Of a DNA stretch of 64,000 bases, positions 49,326 through 60,450 are shown one piece after another. A program made the position numbers and the translations under genes. Below the pieces are notes generated by a model. That model ran no database searches and was not told the origin of the DNA. It saw only the letters and a program-made list of their open reading frames with translations. Numbering within the stretch: the stretch's first letter is position 1; the number at the start of each line of letters is the position of its first letter. The stretch is from Mycolicibacterium brumae (GTDB lineage: Bacteria > Actinomycetota > Actinomycetes > Mycobacteriales > Mycobacteriaceae), in assembly GCF_025215495.1 (NCBI RefSeq), contig NZ_CP104302.1:2418001-2482000 (forward strand), in the 5' to 3' direction.

Positions 49326-51608
49326 GTGAAACAGGGAGGGCAGCGGGTTTCGAGGGCCGGTTCCGTACCGGTTTCGCCGTCGGCGTCGCGGCCGCGCATG
49401 TCCGAGATCCTGCGGCACGACGTGCCCGCGTCGCTGGTGGTGTTCCTGGTCGCGCTGCCGCTGTCGCTGGGCATCGCCTACGCCTGCGGCGCGCCGCTGA
49501 TGGCCGGACTGATCGCCGCCATCGTCGGCGGTGTGGTGGCCGGGGTGCTCGGCGGCGCGCCGATGCAGGTCACCGGGCCGGCCGCCGGCCTGGTCGTGGT
49601 GGTGGCCGGCCTGATCGACCAATTCGGCTGGGCGATGACGTGCGTGATCACCATCGGCGCCGGGGTGCTGCAGATCGTGTTCGGGCTGACCCGCGTCGCC
49701 CGTGGCGCGCTGGCGGTGGCGCCCGTGGTGGTGCACGCGATGCTGGCCGGAATCGGTGTCACCATCGCGTTGCAACAACTGCACGTGCTGCTGGGCGGCT
49801 CGCCGAAGACGTCGGCGTGGCAGAACATCCGCACCCTGCCCGACGATATCTCGGCGCTGCGCTGGCCCGAGTTGGCGATCGGTGTGCTGGTGATCGCCGT
49901 GTTGCTGCTGTGGCCGAAGCTGCCACCGCGGCTGCGGGTGATCCCCGGCCCGATGGTCGCGATCGTCGCCGCGACCGTCGCGGCGCTGGCGCTGCACCTG
50001 TCGGTGCAGCGGGTCAGCCTGTCCGGCAGTCTGCTCGACGCCATCGGGTTGCCCGCGCTGCCCGCGACGGCCCCCGACGGGGCGCCGTGGCGCACGGAGT
50101 ACGGGGCGATCGCGCTGGGGATGCTGACCGTCGCGTTGATCGCCAGCGTGGAGTCGCTGCTGTCCGCGGTGGGCGTCGACAAGCTGCACACCGGCCCGCG
50201 CACCGACCTCGACCGCGAGTTGATCGGCCAGGGTGGGGCGAATATGGTCTCCGGCGCCCTCGGTGGGCTCCCCGTCACCGGGGTGATCATCCGGGGTTCG
50301 GCGAACGTGGCGGCCGGGGCGATCACCCGCGGGTCGGCGATCCTGCACGGCGTGTGGATCCTGCTGTTCGCGGTCGTCGCGCCCGGACTGATCGAACTGG
50401 TCCCCACCGCGGCCCTGGCGGGCCTGCTGATCGTGATCGGCATGCAGCTGGTGAAACTCGCGCACATGCGGCTCGCCCGACGCACCGGCGATTTCGTGGT
50501 GTATCTGGCGACCATGCTCGGCGTGGTGTTTTTGAATCTGCTCGAGGGCGTCGCGATCGGGCTGGGCATCTCCATCGCTCTGCTGTTGTGGCGGGTGATG
50601 CGCGCGCAGATGCGGGTGCGCCCGGCCGGGGTCGGCGCTGCGGATTGGGAAGTGGAGCTCGACGGGACACTGAGCTTCCTGTCGCTGCCCCGGTTGTCCA
50701 AGCAACTCGCGGAGATCCCGCCGGATGCCCGGGTCACGCTGACTATGAACGCCGACTACATCGACCACGCGATCTCCGAGGCGATCGCCGACTTCAAGCG
50801 CGCGCACGAGGCCACCGGCGGGACGGTCATGGTGATCGAGTCCACGCACGCCAAGCTTCATCACGCGCATGCCGCGCCGCCGCAGCGCCACTTCATGTCC
50901 CGCGCATTGGGTTTCGCGCCGTGGCGGTCCTGGCTGCCGTGGGAGGGCTACGACGGCGGTTCGGTGCTCGACGGCATCGGCGAGTACAACCAGCGGGCGG
51001 CCGCTGCGCTGCATCCGCTGATCAGAGACCCATCGGCGATCAAAGACCCGGACGCGCTGTTCCTGACCTGCACCGATTCGCGGGTGATGCCGAACGTGAT
51101 CACCGCGAGCGGCCCGGGTGACCTGTTCACGGTGCGCAATGTCGGCAACCTGGTTGCGGTTGACGACGAGTCACTTTCTGCGGCACTGGATTTCGCCGTG
51201 CGGACGTTGGGCGTGAGTTCTCTCGTGGTGTGTGGGCATTCGTCGTGCGGCGCGATGAACGAACTGCTCTCACTCTCCGAGGATTCCGGCACCCCGATGT
51301 CGCACTGGCTGGCGCACGGCCGCGACAGCCTCGACGCCTACCGCGGCGGGCACCCCGGGCAGCTCGACGCCGCGGCGCGAGGGTTCGCCGCGCCCGATCA
51401 ACTCGGCGTGGTCAACGTGGCTGTGCAAGTGCGGCGATTGCGGAGTCATCCGCTGCTGGCCGAGTCTGTCGCCCAAGGGCGGATCGAGGTGCTCGGGGTG
51501 TACTTCGACGTCGCCACCGCGCACGTCTACGAGGTCGACGCCGACGGGATCACCGAGGACCGACTGCCCTCCCCCGCCCGCTCGCGCGCAGCAACCGAAG
51601 ACCGTTGA
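49326..51608 (+). CDS. SulP-family transporter fused to beta-carbonic anhydrase (Rv3273-type)
   Basis: 760 residues: SulP membrane domain (~25-440, DVPASLVVFLVALPLSLGIAYACG at helix 1 and GPAAGLVVVVAGL), a STAS-like region (~450-530), and a C-terminal beta-carbonic anhydrase (~550-740). Zinc/catalytic residues are present: Cys and Asp-Arg in LTCTDSRV, His and Cys in VCGHSSCGA. Likely bicarbonate transport coupled to CO2 hydration at the membrane. GTG 49326 is used; ATG 49398 (MSEILRHD) is the alternative. Its 3' end overlaps the convergent metal ATPase by 59 nt. Confidence 0.9.
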   Translation: MKQGGQRVSRAGSVPVSPSASRPRMSEILRHDVPASLVVFLVALPLSLGIAYACGAPLMAGLIAAIVGGVVAGVLGGAPMQVTGPAAGLVVVVAGLIDQFGWAMTCVITIGAGVLQIVFGLTRVARGALAVAPVVVHAMLAGIGVTIALQQLHVLLGGSPKTSAWQNIRTLPDDISALRWPELAIGVLVIAVLLLWPKLPPRLRVIPGPMVAIVAATVAALALHLSVQRVSLSGSLLDAIGLPALPATAPDGAPWRTEYGAIALGMLTVALIASVESLLSAVGVDKLHTGPRTDLDRELIGQGGANMVSGALGGLPVTGVIIRGSANVAAGAITRGSAILHGVWILLFAVVAPGLIELVPTAALAGLLIVIGMQLVKLAHMRLARRTGDFVVYLATMLGVVFLNLLEGVAIGLGISIALLLWRVMRAQMRVRPAGVGAADWEVELDGTLSFLSLPRLSKQLAEIPPDARVTLTMNADYIDHAISEAIADFKRAHEATGGTVMVIESTHAKLHHAHAAPPQRHFMSRALGFAPWRSWLPWEGYDGGSVLDGIGEYNQRAAAALHPLIRDPSAIKDPDALFLTCTDSRVMPNVITASGPGDLFTVRNVGNLVAVDDESLSAALDFAVRTLGVSSLVVCGHSSCGAMNELLSLSEDSGTPMSHWLAHGRDSLDAYRGGHPGQLDAAARGFAAPDQLGVVNVAVQVRRLRSHPLLAESVAQGRIEVLGVYFDVATAHVYEVDADGITEDRLPSPARSRAATEDR

Positions 51609-53442
51609 GCCCCACCAGGATCGTGGAGCCTTCGTGGCCGGCCACCCCGAGTGGCAGCGGCAGGTGACCGAACAGGTCCCAGGCGACCAGCACCACGATG
51701 AAAGTCGCCGCGATCGCCAGGTTCGCGATCACCACCCGTCGAGCGCGGCGAGCCAACTCCACAACACCCGGCAGCGCGGCGAGGTCGTCGCGCACCAGGA
51801 TCACGTCGGCTGTCTCCAGTGCCAGGTCCGAGCCACGCCGGCCCATGGCGACCCCGACGTGCGCAGCGGCCATCGCCGGGGCGTCGTTGACGCCGTCGCC
51901 GACCAGCAGCACCCGATCACCGTCGTCCTGCATTCGGCGCACCTCGGCGAGCTTCTGCTCGGGCAGCAATGCCGCCGACACCGACGAGATCCCGACATCA
52001 GAAGCCAATCGCGTCGCGGCGCTGTGGTTATCGCCGGTGAGCAGCACCGGCGAGGCGCCGGTCAGCGTTTCCAACTCGGCGATCACGGCGGCGGCTTCGG
52101 CGCGGGGCCGATCCGCCAGTCCCAGCACGCCGACGGCCACACCGTCGACCAGCACGACCACGACCGTCTGTCCAGCGCGTTCGAGTTCAACAGCCAGATC
52201 CGCCGCCACGACGTCGTCGGGTCCGAGTAACGCGGTGCTGCCGACGGACACCCGCTCAGCTCCGACCCGCACGGCCACACCACGCCCGGGAGTCGAAAGA
52301 AACTGGCCGACAGCCGGATTCACGTCGACGAGTCCTCGCATCCGGGCGGTGGAGACGATGGCGGCGGCCAATGGGTGTTCGGATCCACGTTCGGCGGCCG
52401 CGGCCAGCCCGAGCAGCTGATCATCGGTCATGCCGGAGAGCCCGCACACCGAAACCAGCACGGGCTCACCGGCGGTGAGCGTGCCGGTCTTGTCGAAGGC
52501 GACGCGGTCCACCTCGGCGAGCCGCTCCAGCACGACGGCGGATTTGATCAACACCCCGCGGCGGCCGGCGTTTGCGATGACCGCCAGCATGGGTGGCATG
52601 GTGGACAGCACCAACGCGCACGGCGAGGCGACGATCATGAAGGTCATCGCGCGCAGCAGCGCGGACTGCAGGTCCGCTCCGAACATCAGCGGGATTGCGA
52701 ACAGGGCGAGGGTGGCGGCGACCATGCCCACCGAATAACGCCGCTCGACCTTCTCGACGAACAGTTGCAGGTTGGCTTTGCTTGCGCTGGCCTCCGCGAC
52801 CAGGGCGGCGATCCGGGCGATGACACTGTCGGCGGCGGGACGGTCGACGCGAACCGTCAGGCTCCCGGATCCGTTCAGCGCGCCGGCGAACACCTCGTCG
52901 CCCGGGCACTTGTCCACCGGAACGGATTCGCCGGTGATGCTGGACTGGTCGACCGTGCTGACCCCGTCGATCACCACCCCGTCGCCCCCGATCCGTTCCC
53001 CCGGCCGGATCAGCAGAACATCCCCGGCGCCGAGTTCGGCGGTGGCGACGCGCTCTTCCTGGCCACGGGCCAGCCGCGTCGCGGTCGGCGGCGCGAGATC
53101 CAACAGGGCGCGCACCGAGTTCTCGGTCCGCATGGTGGCCAGCGCCTCCAACGCGCCGGAGCCCGCGAAGATGACGATCAGCAGTGCGCCGTCGAAGATC
53201 TGGCCGATGGAGGCCGCCCCGATCGCCGCGGCGACCATGAGCAGGTCGACGTCGAGGGCCCCGTTTCGCAGCGCGGCCAGCCCCTCGCGGCCGGGAATCC
53301 AGCCGCCGACCAGGTAGCAGACCAGGTACAGCGCCCAGTACAGCCAGGACGGCCCATCGGACAGTTGCGCAGCGCCGCCGAGGGCGAAGAATCCAATCGC
53401 GCCGATCGCGGCGCGCACCTCAGGTAGGGACCAGGCCGTCAT
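51550..53442 (-). CDS. P1B-type heavy-metal ATPase (Zn/Cd/Co type, CtpG/ZntA-like)
   Basis: About 630 residues. Phosphatase motif STVDQSSITGESVPV, metal-site SPC in ASPCALVLSTMPP, phosphorylation DKTGTLT, HP motif SEHPLAA, hinge GDGVNDAPAMA, and C-terminal HEGSTILVGLNGLRLLR, the P1B-2 (Zn/Cd/Pb) pattern. There is no N-terminal metal-binding domain (no CxxC), as in CtpG. ATG 53442 is preferred over 53451 because TATAAT ends 7 nt before it. Divergent from an arsR gene that should control it. Confidence 0.9.
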   Translation of the reverse strand: MTAWSLPEVRAAIGAIGFFALGGAAQLSDGPSWLYWALYLVCYLVGGWIPGREGLAALRNGALDVDLLMVAAAIGAASIGQIFDGALLIVIFAGSGALEALATMRTENSVRALLDLAPPTATRLARGQEERVATAELGAGDVLLIRPGERIGGDGVVIDGVSTVDQSSITGESVPVDKCPGDEVFAGALNGSGSLTVRVDRPAADSVIARIAALVAEASASKANLQLFVEKVERRYSVGMVAATLALFAIPLMFGADLQSALLRAMTFMIVASPCALVLSTMPPMLAVIANAGRRGVLIKSAVVLERLAEVDRVAFDKTGTLTAGEPVLVSVCGLSGMTDDQLLGLAAAAERGSEHPLAAAIVSTARMRGLVDVNPAVGQFLSTPGRGVAVRVGAERVSVGSTALLGPDDVVAADLAVELERAGQTVVVVLVDGVAVGVLGLADRPRAEAAAVIAELETLTGASPVLLTGDNHSAATRLASDVGISSVSAALLPEQKLAEVRRMQDDGDRVLLVGDGVNDAPAMAAAHVGVAMGRRGSDLALETADVILVRDDLAALPGVVELARRARRVVIANLAIAATFIVVLVAWDLFGHLPLPLGVAGHEGSTILVGLNGLRLLRASGRGRAVGPR

Positions 53443-53449
53443 GCGAGTC

Positions 53450-53495
53450 ATTATATCTAGTTACTTGCGTATATTCGCAATTACGTTAGTAGTGT
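53450..53495. promoter_or_regulatory. Divergent promoters around a shared ArsR operator
   Basis: A 16-bp near-palindrome TTGCGTATATTCGCAA (53465-53480; one mismatched pair) carries both -35 elements. Plus strand: TTGCGT, 19-nt spacer, TAGTGT (53490-53495) toward arsR. Minus strand: TTGCGA, 19-nt spacer, TATAAT (53455-53450) toward the ATPase. Binding of the ArsR repressor here would block both. Confidence 0.6.
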
Positions 53496-53528
53496 TGTGT
53501 TGTCGCAGTTCAGCAGCCCCGCAGCGCT

Positions 53529-53870
53529 ATGCTCGATGACGTGCACGACTCGATTCCCGGTTTCTTCATGCCCAGCGACGACGACGTCGCCCGGGCGGCC
53601 GAGACGTTCCGGATGCTGGGCGATCCGACCCGGATCAAGGTGCTGTGGGCGCTGCTGCAGGGTGAGAATTCGGTGGCGTGCCTGGCCGAACTCGCCGAGG
53701 TGGCCCCGGCCGTGGTCAGCCAGCACCTCGCCAAGCTGAGGCTGGCCGGCCTGGTCAAGGGCCGCCGCGAGGGAACCTTCATCTACTACTCCGCGGCCGA
53801 GGACAGCGACGCGCTGCAGTTGCTCCGTCAGGCGCTCACCGGCGCCGCCGAGGCAGCGCAGAGATCGTGA
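53529..53870 (+). CDS. ArsR/SmtB-family metal-sensing repressor
   Basis: 113 residues, winged helix with ETFRMLGDPTRIKVLWALL, recognition region LAEVAPAVVSQHLAKLRLAGLVKGRREG and wing TFIYYS. A single cysteine (SVACLAEL) stands where SmtB-like alpha-3 sites lie; C-terminal residues are few, so the sensed metal is uncertain (Cd/Pb as in CmtR, or Zn/Ni/Co). Its position and the shared palindrome imply control of the divergent ATPase. It overlaps the GNAT gene by 4 nt (GTGA). Confidence 0.9.
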   Translation: MLDDVHDSIPGFFMPSDDDVARAAETFRMLGDPTRIKVLWALLQGENSVACLAELAEVAPAVVSQHLAKLRLAGLVKGRREGTFIYYSAAEDSDALQLLRQALTGAAEAAQRS

Positions 53871-54325
53871 TCATCCGCCCCCTCTCCCCCGCCGACGAAC
53901 CACGCTGGCGAATCCTGTTCGCCGGCTACCGCGAGTTCTATCGGCTACCCGAGTCCGACGAGGTGGTGGGCCGCGTTTGGGGCTGGCTCAGCGACCCAGG
54001 GCACGAGACCAACGGGCTGGTGGCTGAGATCGACGGCCGGGTCGTCGCGATCGCGCACTATCGGCGGTTCGCCCGCCCGTCGACCGGAACCGTCGGCCTC
54101 TGGCTCGACGATCTGTTCACCGATCCCGATGTTCGCGGCGCCGGCGCGGGCCGCGCTCTCATCGAGAATCTTCGCAGTATCGCTGCCGCAGAAGGGCTTT
54201 CGGTGCTCCGCTGGATCACCGCCGACGACAACCACCAGGCCCAGGCGCTCTACGACACCCTGGCCGCGCGGACCCACTGGGTGACCTACGACGCGACGCC
54301 CGGGGACTCAGTCCGACATCAGTGA
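53867..54325 (+). CDS. GNAT-family N-acetyltransferase
   Basis: 152 residues with a complete GNAT core: IIRPLSPADEPRWRILFAGY, LWLDDLFTDPDVRGAGAGRALIENL (acetyl-CoA loop) and LRWITADDNHQAQALYDTLA. Substrate unknown. The GTG overlaps the arsR stop, so it is co-regulated by the metal sensor; this may be accidental or reflect a stress role. Its 3' end overlaps the flavodoxin gene by 18 nt. Confidence 0.8.
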   Translation: MIIRPLSPADEPRWRILFAGYREFYRLPESDEVVGRVWGWLSDPGHETNGLVAEIDGRVVAIAHYRRFARPSTGTVGLWLDDLFTDPDVRGAGAGRALIENLRSIAAAEGLSVLRWITADDNHQAQALYDTLAARTHWVTYDATPGDSVRHQ

Positions 54326-54759
54326 CGCGGCAACGGTCGCGCCGAGGTTCCAGCACGCCTCCAGGTCGTCCTTCGATGGCTTGCCCGACACGACGACCGT
54401 CTCCACGACCCGCTCCCAGCCGAGCCCGGCGGTGATCCCGTCGATCGCGCGCACCGCGCCCTCGACGCCCTCGTTGCCGTGCAGCCACACCCCGAACCGA
54501 CGCCCCCGTCCCGAATCCAGCAGCGGGTAATACGAAAGGTCGAACGCATGCTTGACCGCCCCGGACAGGTAGCCGAGGTTCACCGGGGACCCGATCAGGT
54601 AGCCGTCGGCCTCCAGCATCTCGGTCGGCGAGACGGTCAGGGCCGGGCGGCGGATCACCTCGACCCCCTCGATCGCCGGGTCCGCGGCCCCGGACAGCAC
54701 CGCTTCGAGCATCTCCTGGCAGTGCGGCGACGGGGTGTGGTGCACCACCAGCAGGGTTG

Positions 54760-54763
<4 letters not shown>
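54308..54763 (-). CDS. Flavodoxin-like / NAD(P)H:FMN reductase family protein (Rv2771c-type)
   Basis: 151 residues, flavodoxin fold: MTTLLVVHHTPSPHCQEML (phosphate loop), EADGYLIGSPVNLGYLSGAVKHAFD (FMN loop) and VWLHGNEGVEGAVRAID. Probably an FMN-dependent redox protein; partner unknown. It is last of a leftward unit dapB - membrane protein - flavodoxin, overlapping the preceding gene by 4 nt. Confidence 0.82.
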
Positions 54764-57047
<2,284 letters not shown>

Positions 57048-57950
57048 TCAGTCCCGGGCAGCGTCCGTCGCGTCGACCCATTCGGTGGTCAATCGTGCGA
57101 TGACCTCGGGGTCGGCGGTGACGACCCAGTGGCCGCCCTCGATGGGCACCACGCGGCCGCCGTCGGTGAAACCGGCGTGGAACCGCTGCAGCGCCGGGGT
57201 GACGAACATGTCCATGGACGGAATCACCAGCTGGACCGGCACAGTGGTCCGCGGCGGATCGGCGGGCGGATTGAGGAACGAGCCGGGCATGTTGGCCCGG
57301 TACAGATTCACTCCGTTGACGTAGTCGCGCTCCGTGCGGGGCACCGATTGCGACGCCGGGCCCCTTCGGCCGATCCGCTCCAGATTGGTGAGCAGGCGCG
57401 GACCCCATTTGGATCGCCAGAACAGTTCGGGAACCTTGGGGGCCTGGAACAGCAGGGTGTAGTACGACGCCAGGCCTTGCTTGGCGATATCCACCAGGCT
57501 GCGCGCGTCGCGTGCCGACCGCAGGAACTTCCCGGCGTACGCCAGGTTCGGGCCGGAGATGGAGGTGTAGGACGCGATCTTCGGCATGACGGCCGGGTCG
57601 GTGACCACCGCCCAGCCTTGAATGGACCCCCAGTCATGGGCCAGCAGGTGCACCTGGTCGACGCCGAGGTGATCGATGACGGCGTTCGCGTCGGCGACCA
57701 ACTGCGGGAAGAGGTATCCCGACCGGTCGGCAGGCTCGCCGGAATCGCCGGCGCCGCGAACGTCGTACGCGACCACATTGAACCGGGAGGAAAGGTCTTC
57801 GGCCACCCCGTCCCAGACGTGGTGGTTGTCCGGGTAGCCGTGGATCGCCAAGATGGTCGGCCGGGCGGGATCGATCTCGGTGTAGCGGTGGACCGCAAGG
57901 ACGACACCGTCGGTGGCCGTCACGGTGGTGACGGCGGTTGGGCTGCTCAT
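57048..57950 (-). CDS. Alpha/beta hydrolase, epoxide-hydrolase-like
   Basis: 300 residues: oxyanion HGYPDNHHVWDGVAEDL, nucleophile elbow AHDWGSIQG with Asp as nucleophile, and C-terminal histidine in IEGGHWVV. The Asp nucleophile points to an epoxide hydrolase or haloalkane dehalogenase type. ATG 57950 follows GAGGAGATC. It lies between the metal-dependent hydrolase (7 nt upstream) and the broken reductase, clearly one operon. Confidence 0.84.
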   Translation of the reverse strand: MSSPTAVTTVTATDGVVLAVHRYTEIDPARPTILAIHGYPDNHHVWDGVAEDLSSRFNVVAYDVRGAGDSGEPADRSGYLFPQLVADANAVIDHLGVDQVHLLAHDWGSIQGWAVVTDPAVMPKIASYTSISGPNLAYAGKFLRSARDARSLVDIAKQGLASYYTLLFQAPKVPELFWRSKWGPRLLTNLERIGRRGPASQSVPRTERDYVNGVNLYRANMPGSFLNPPADPPRTTVPVQLVIPSMDMFVTPALQRFHAGFTDGGRVVPIEGGHWVVTADPEVIARLTTEWVDATDAARD

Positions 57951-57957
57951 GATCTCC

Positions 57958-58866
57958 TCAGTGGGCGGCGCGGGCCGACGGCGACACGGCCAGGTAGTTG
58001 ACCGCCTTGTCGATGCCACCCAACTCCGCGGGGTGGAAGCTGGGCCGGTAGTAGGCCGCGATCACCCGGGTGAACTCCTGCGGCTTGGGCAGCAGACCGC
58101 GTCGGGAGCATCGGAACCAATCCCGCCAGCGCGCCTTGGTCCCCGGCGGCAGCTCCGGGTCGATGGAGTACATGAAGCGCAGTCCGCGGACCCACAAGTA
58201 GAAGATCAGCGGGGTGACCAGCCACTGGGTGCGGACCTGTCGGAAGTAGCCGGCGTTGAGGTGCTTCATGACGTCGAACGCGACGGCCTTGTGTTCGACC
58301 TCCTCGGCGCCGTGCCAACGCAGCATGTCCAGCATGGCCGGATCGGTGTCCACCGCGTCCAACTCGGAGGCGTCCAGGATCCACTCGCCCAGGATGGCGG
58401 TGTAGTGCTCGATGGCGGCGATGATCGCGACCCGCTCCAGCAGCCAGGCCCGCTGGCGCCGCTCACTCCACTTCGGGCGGTTGCCGAGGACCTTGTCGAA
58501 CACCCACTGCATCTGACGGGTGAACGGCGTCATGTCCAGGCCCTGCGCCCGGAAGTGTTCGACGACCTGCTGGTGGGTCTGGGAATGCATGGCCTCCTGG
58601 CCGATGAAGCCCTGGACGTCCAGCCGCAGCTGGTCATCTTTGATCAGCGGCAGAGCCTCCTTGAAGACCTCGACGAAGAACTCTTCACCGGCGGGGAGCA
58701 GCAGGTGCAGGACATTGCAGAAGTGGGTGACGAATGGCTCGCCCGGCACATAGTGCACCGGCAGGTTTGACCAGTCGTACTTGACGTCGCGTGCCTGCAA
58801 AACGATGTACTCATGATCCAAAGCCGCATCGTGCGGCCCGGCTGACCGATCGGCAACGCTGCTCAT
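57958..58866 (-). CDS. Predicted metal-dependent hydrolase (PF10118 type), di-iron-like
   Basis: 302 residues, all helical, with histidine/glutamate pairs typical of this family and reminiscent of ferritin-like di-iron sites: GQEAMHSQTHQQ, EHYTAILGE and HGAEEVEHKAVAFD. Activity unproved; the neighbouring ferredoxin reductase would suit an oxygenase rather than a hydrolase (inference). GGGAGG precedes the ATG. The ISL3 element is inserted 38 nt upstream of the start codon, probably between the gene and its native promoter. Confidence 0.8.
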   Translation of the reverse strand: MSSVADRSAGPHDAALDHEYIVLQARDVKYDWSNLPVHYVPGEPFVTHFCNVLHLLLPAGEEFFVEVFKEALPLIKDDQLRLDVQGFIGQEAMHSQTHQQVVEHFRAQGLDMTPFTRQMQWVFDKVLGNRPKWSERRQRAWLLERVAIIAAIEHYTAILGEWILDASELDAVDTDPAMLDMLRWHGAEEVEHKAVAFDVMKHLNAGYFRQVRTQWLVTPLIFYLWVRGLRFMYSIDPELPPGTKARWRDWFRCSRRGLLPKPQEFTRVIAAYYRPSFHPAELGGIDKAVNYLAVSPSARAAH

Positions 58867-58903
58867 TCAGGCCTCCCAGGTTTACAAACAACCATCATAT
58901 GTC

Positions 58904-58911
58904 GTCAATCT
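58904..58911. repeat. 8-bp target-site duplication, left copy (GTCAATCT)
   Basis: GTCAATCT directly precedes the left end of the insertion sequence and is repeated exactly after its right end. Confidence 0.9.
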
Positions 58912-60347
58912 GGCTCATCCCAAACCAGGGTGTAGTCGTGGCCTGAATCCGCCGGTCTCCAGGAGCGCGCGGGCAATGTAGTTGGTGAGGTTGCGGAACC
59001 CCAGGGCTGAGCCGCGTAGGTGTTCCAGTCGGCCGTTGATCGCTTCGGTGGGCCCGTTGGAGGTGCCCGGCCGGTCGAAGTAGGCCAGCACATCAGCAGC
59101 ACGGCTTTTCAAGGTCCGCCCGAGAGTGACGGCTTCGGCCAGCACGGTGGGCACCCCGGAGCCGAGCATGGTGATCAGCGCGGCCATCTTCTTACGGCCC
59201 GCCGCCCGGTCGGGGTGGCGGTAGGCGGCGATGACTTCCTGGTAGATCGCCCAGGTCGTCTGCACCTGGACGTGGCGATCGTCGGCGAACAGCGCGTCGA
59301 GGCGATTCTTCTGCTTGTCGGTGAGCAGATCTGATCCGGTGAGCAGGGTGCGGCGGGCCTTGTAGAGCGGGTCGGTCTTTCGGCCTCGGTGCCCACAGGT
59401 GGCCAGTTGGATGCGGCGGCGGCACTCATCGACAGCGTTGCCCGCCAGCCGCGCCACATGGAAAGGATCCATCACCGCGACGGCTTTCGGGACCTCCTCG
59501 GCGGCGGCGGTCTTGTAGCCGGTGAACCCGTCCATCGCCACGACCTCGACCTGCTCACGCCAGTCTTTGTCCCGTTCGGCCAGCCAGGTCTTGAACACCG
59601 ATTTGGAGCGGCCCTCGAGCATGTCCAAAAGTCGTGCGGGACCGGTCTTTTCACGCACCGGGGTCAGGTCGATGATGACGGTGACGTACTTGTCGCCGCG
59701 GCGCGTGTGACGCCAGACATGCTCATCGACCCCGATCGCGGTGACCCCGTCGAAGCGGTCAGGGTCATCGAAGAGGACCCGTTTGCCTTCGGCCAGCACG
59801 GCGTTGTTGGCGGTGCTCCACGAGACGCCCAGAGCTTCGGCCACCCGCGCCATCGTCAAGTGACCGCAGACGACGCCGACCAGGGCCCAGCGCAGGGCGC
59901 GGCGTGACAACCGGGCCCGCGGCTCGGCCGCCGCACTGCTGTCTTGTCGCCACACATGCAGGCAGCCCGCGCAACGGTAGCGGCGCAGGGTCACCAGCAA
60001 GGTTGTCGGCCGCCATCCGAACGGCTCATGGGCCAGCTGGCGGGTGACGGTGTCACGGACCGAGCCTTGTTCGCCGCAGCGCCGACACCACGAGTCATCC
60101 GCACTGACCCGACAGGCCAGCACCGCCCGATCAGCGGTCACCCGCTGGCCGGTGGCCACCAGCCCGAGGTCATCGAGGCAACAAAAAGCGGACAGGTCAG
60201 GAGCGGCCAAAGCGGCCGCCGCGGTAGCGTCGAGCACGTCGAGGTCTTTCAGATGCGGTGTGTAGGAACCCTCATCTTCGAAAGACCTCGACCCTCATCC
60301 CGGCAACGACGCGCCGACCACCACTACACCCTCATCTGGGAAGAGCC
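58912..60347. mobile_element. ISL3-family insertion sequence, 1436 bp, complete
   Basis: Terminal inverted repeats of 30 bp at 58912-58941 and 60318-60347 match at 25 positions (both ends begin GGCTC and share AGGGTGTAGT). Flanking 8-bp duplications are intact and perfect, the size typical of ISL3 elements, so the insertion is recent. One transposase gene fills the element. Confidence 0.93.
58915..60237 (-). CDS. ISL3-family transposase
   Basis: 440 residues, full length. N-terminal zinc-finger domain (CRRCGEQG and CAGCLHVW), helix-turn-helix (LTMARVAEALGVSWSTANNAVL), and DDE catalytic core with IGVDEHVW, MDGFTGYKTAA/MDPFHVARLA and the late NGPTEAINGRLEHLR glutamate. GTG start; the stop lies within the left inverted repeat. 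No frameshift, so it is probably active. Confidence 0.93.
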   Translation of the reverse strand: MLDATAAAALAAPDLSAFCCLDDLGLVATGQRVTADRAVLACRVSADDSWCRRCGEQGSVRDTVTRQLAHEPFGWRPTTLLVTLRRYRCAGCLHVWRQDSSAAAEPRARLSRRALRWALVGVVCGHLTMARVAEALGVSWSTANNAVLAEGKRVLFDDPDRFDGVTAIGVDEHVWRHTRRGDKYVTVIIDLTPVREKTGPARLLDMLEGRSKSVFKTWLAERDKDWREQVEVVAMDGFTGYKTAAAEEVPKAVAVMDPFHVARLAGNAVDECRRRIQLATCGHRGRKTDPLYKARRTLLTGSDLLTDKQKNRLDALFADDRHVQVQTTWAIYQEVIAAYRHPDRAAGRKKMAALITMLGSGVPTVLAEAVTLGRTLKSRAADVLAYFDRPGTSNGPTEAINGRLEHLRGSALGFRNLTNYIARALLETGGFRPRLHPGLG

Positions 60348-60355
60348 GTCAATCT
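60348..60355. repeat. 8-bp target-site duplication, right copy (GTCAATCT)
   Basis: Exact repeat of 58904-58911 immediately outside the right inverted repeat. Confidence 0.9.
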
Positions 60356-60450
60356 AAACCAGAATAGACATGGAGTATAGCCATGATCGACGCCCAATCC
60401 GATCATCCCGTACCGTCGGTACCGTCACCGTCGAATCACCGGAGACACCG

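Noticed and set aside
48780..51014. 744-residue minus-strand ORF
   Set aside because: Only its last 152 residues (from ATG 49238 behind AGGAG) look like protein; the rest is antisense to the SulP gene.
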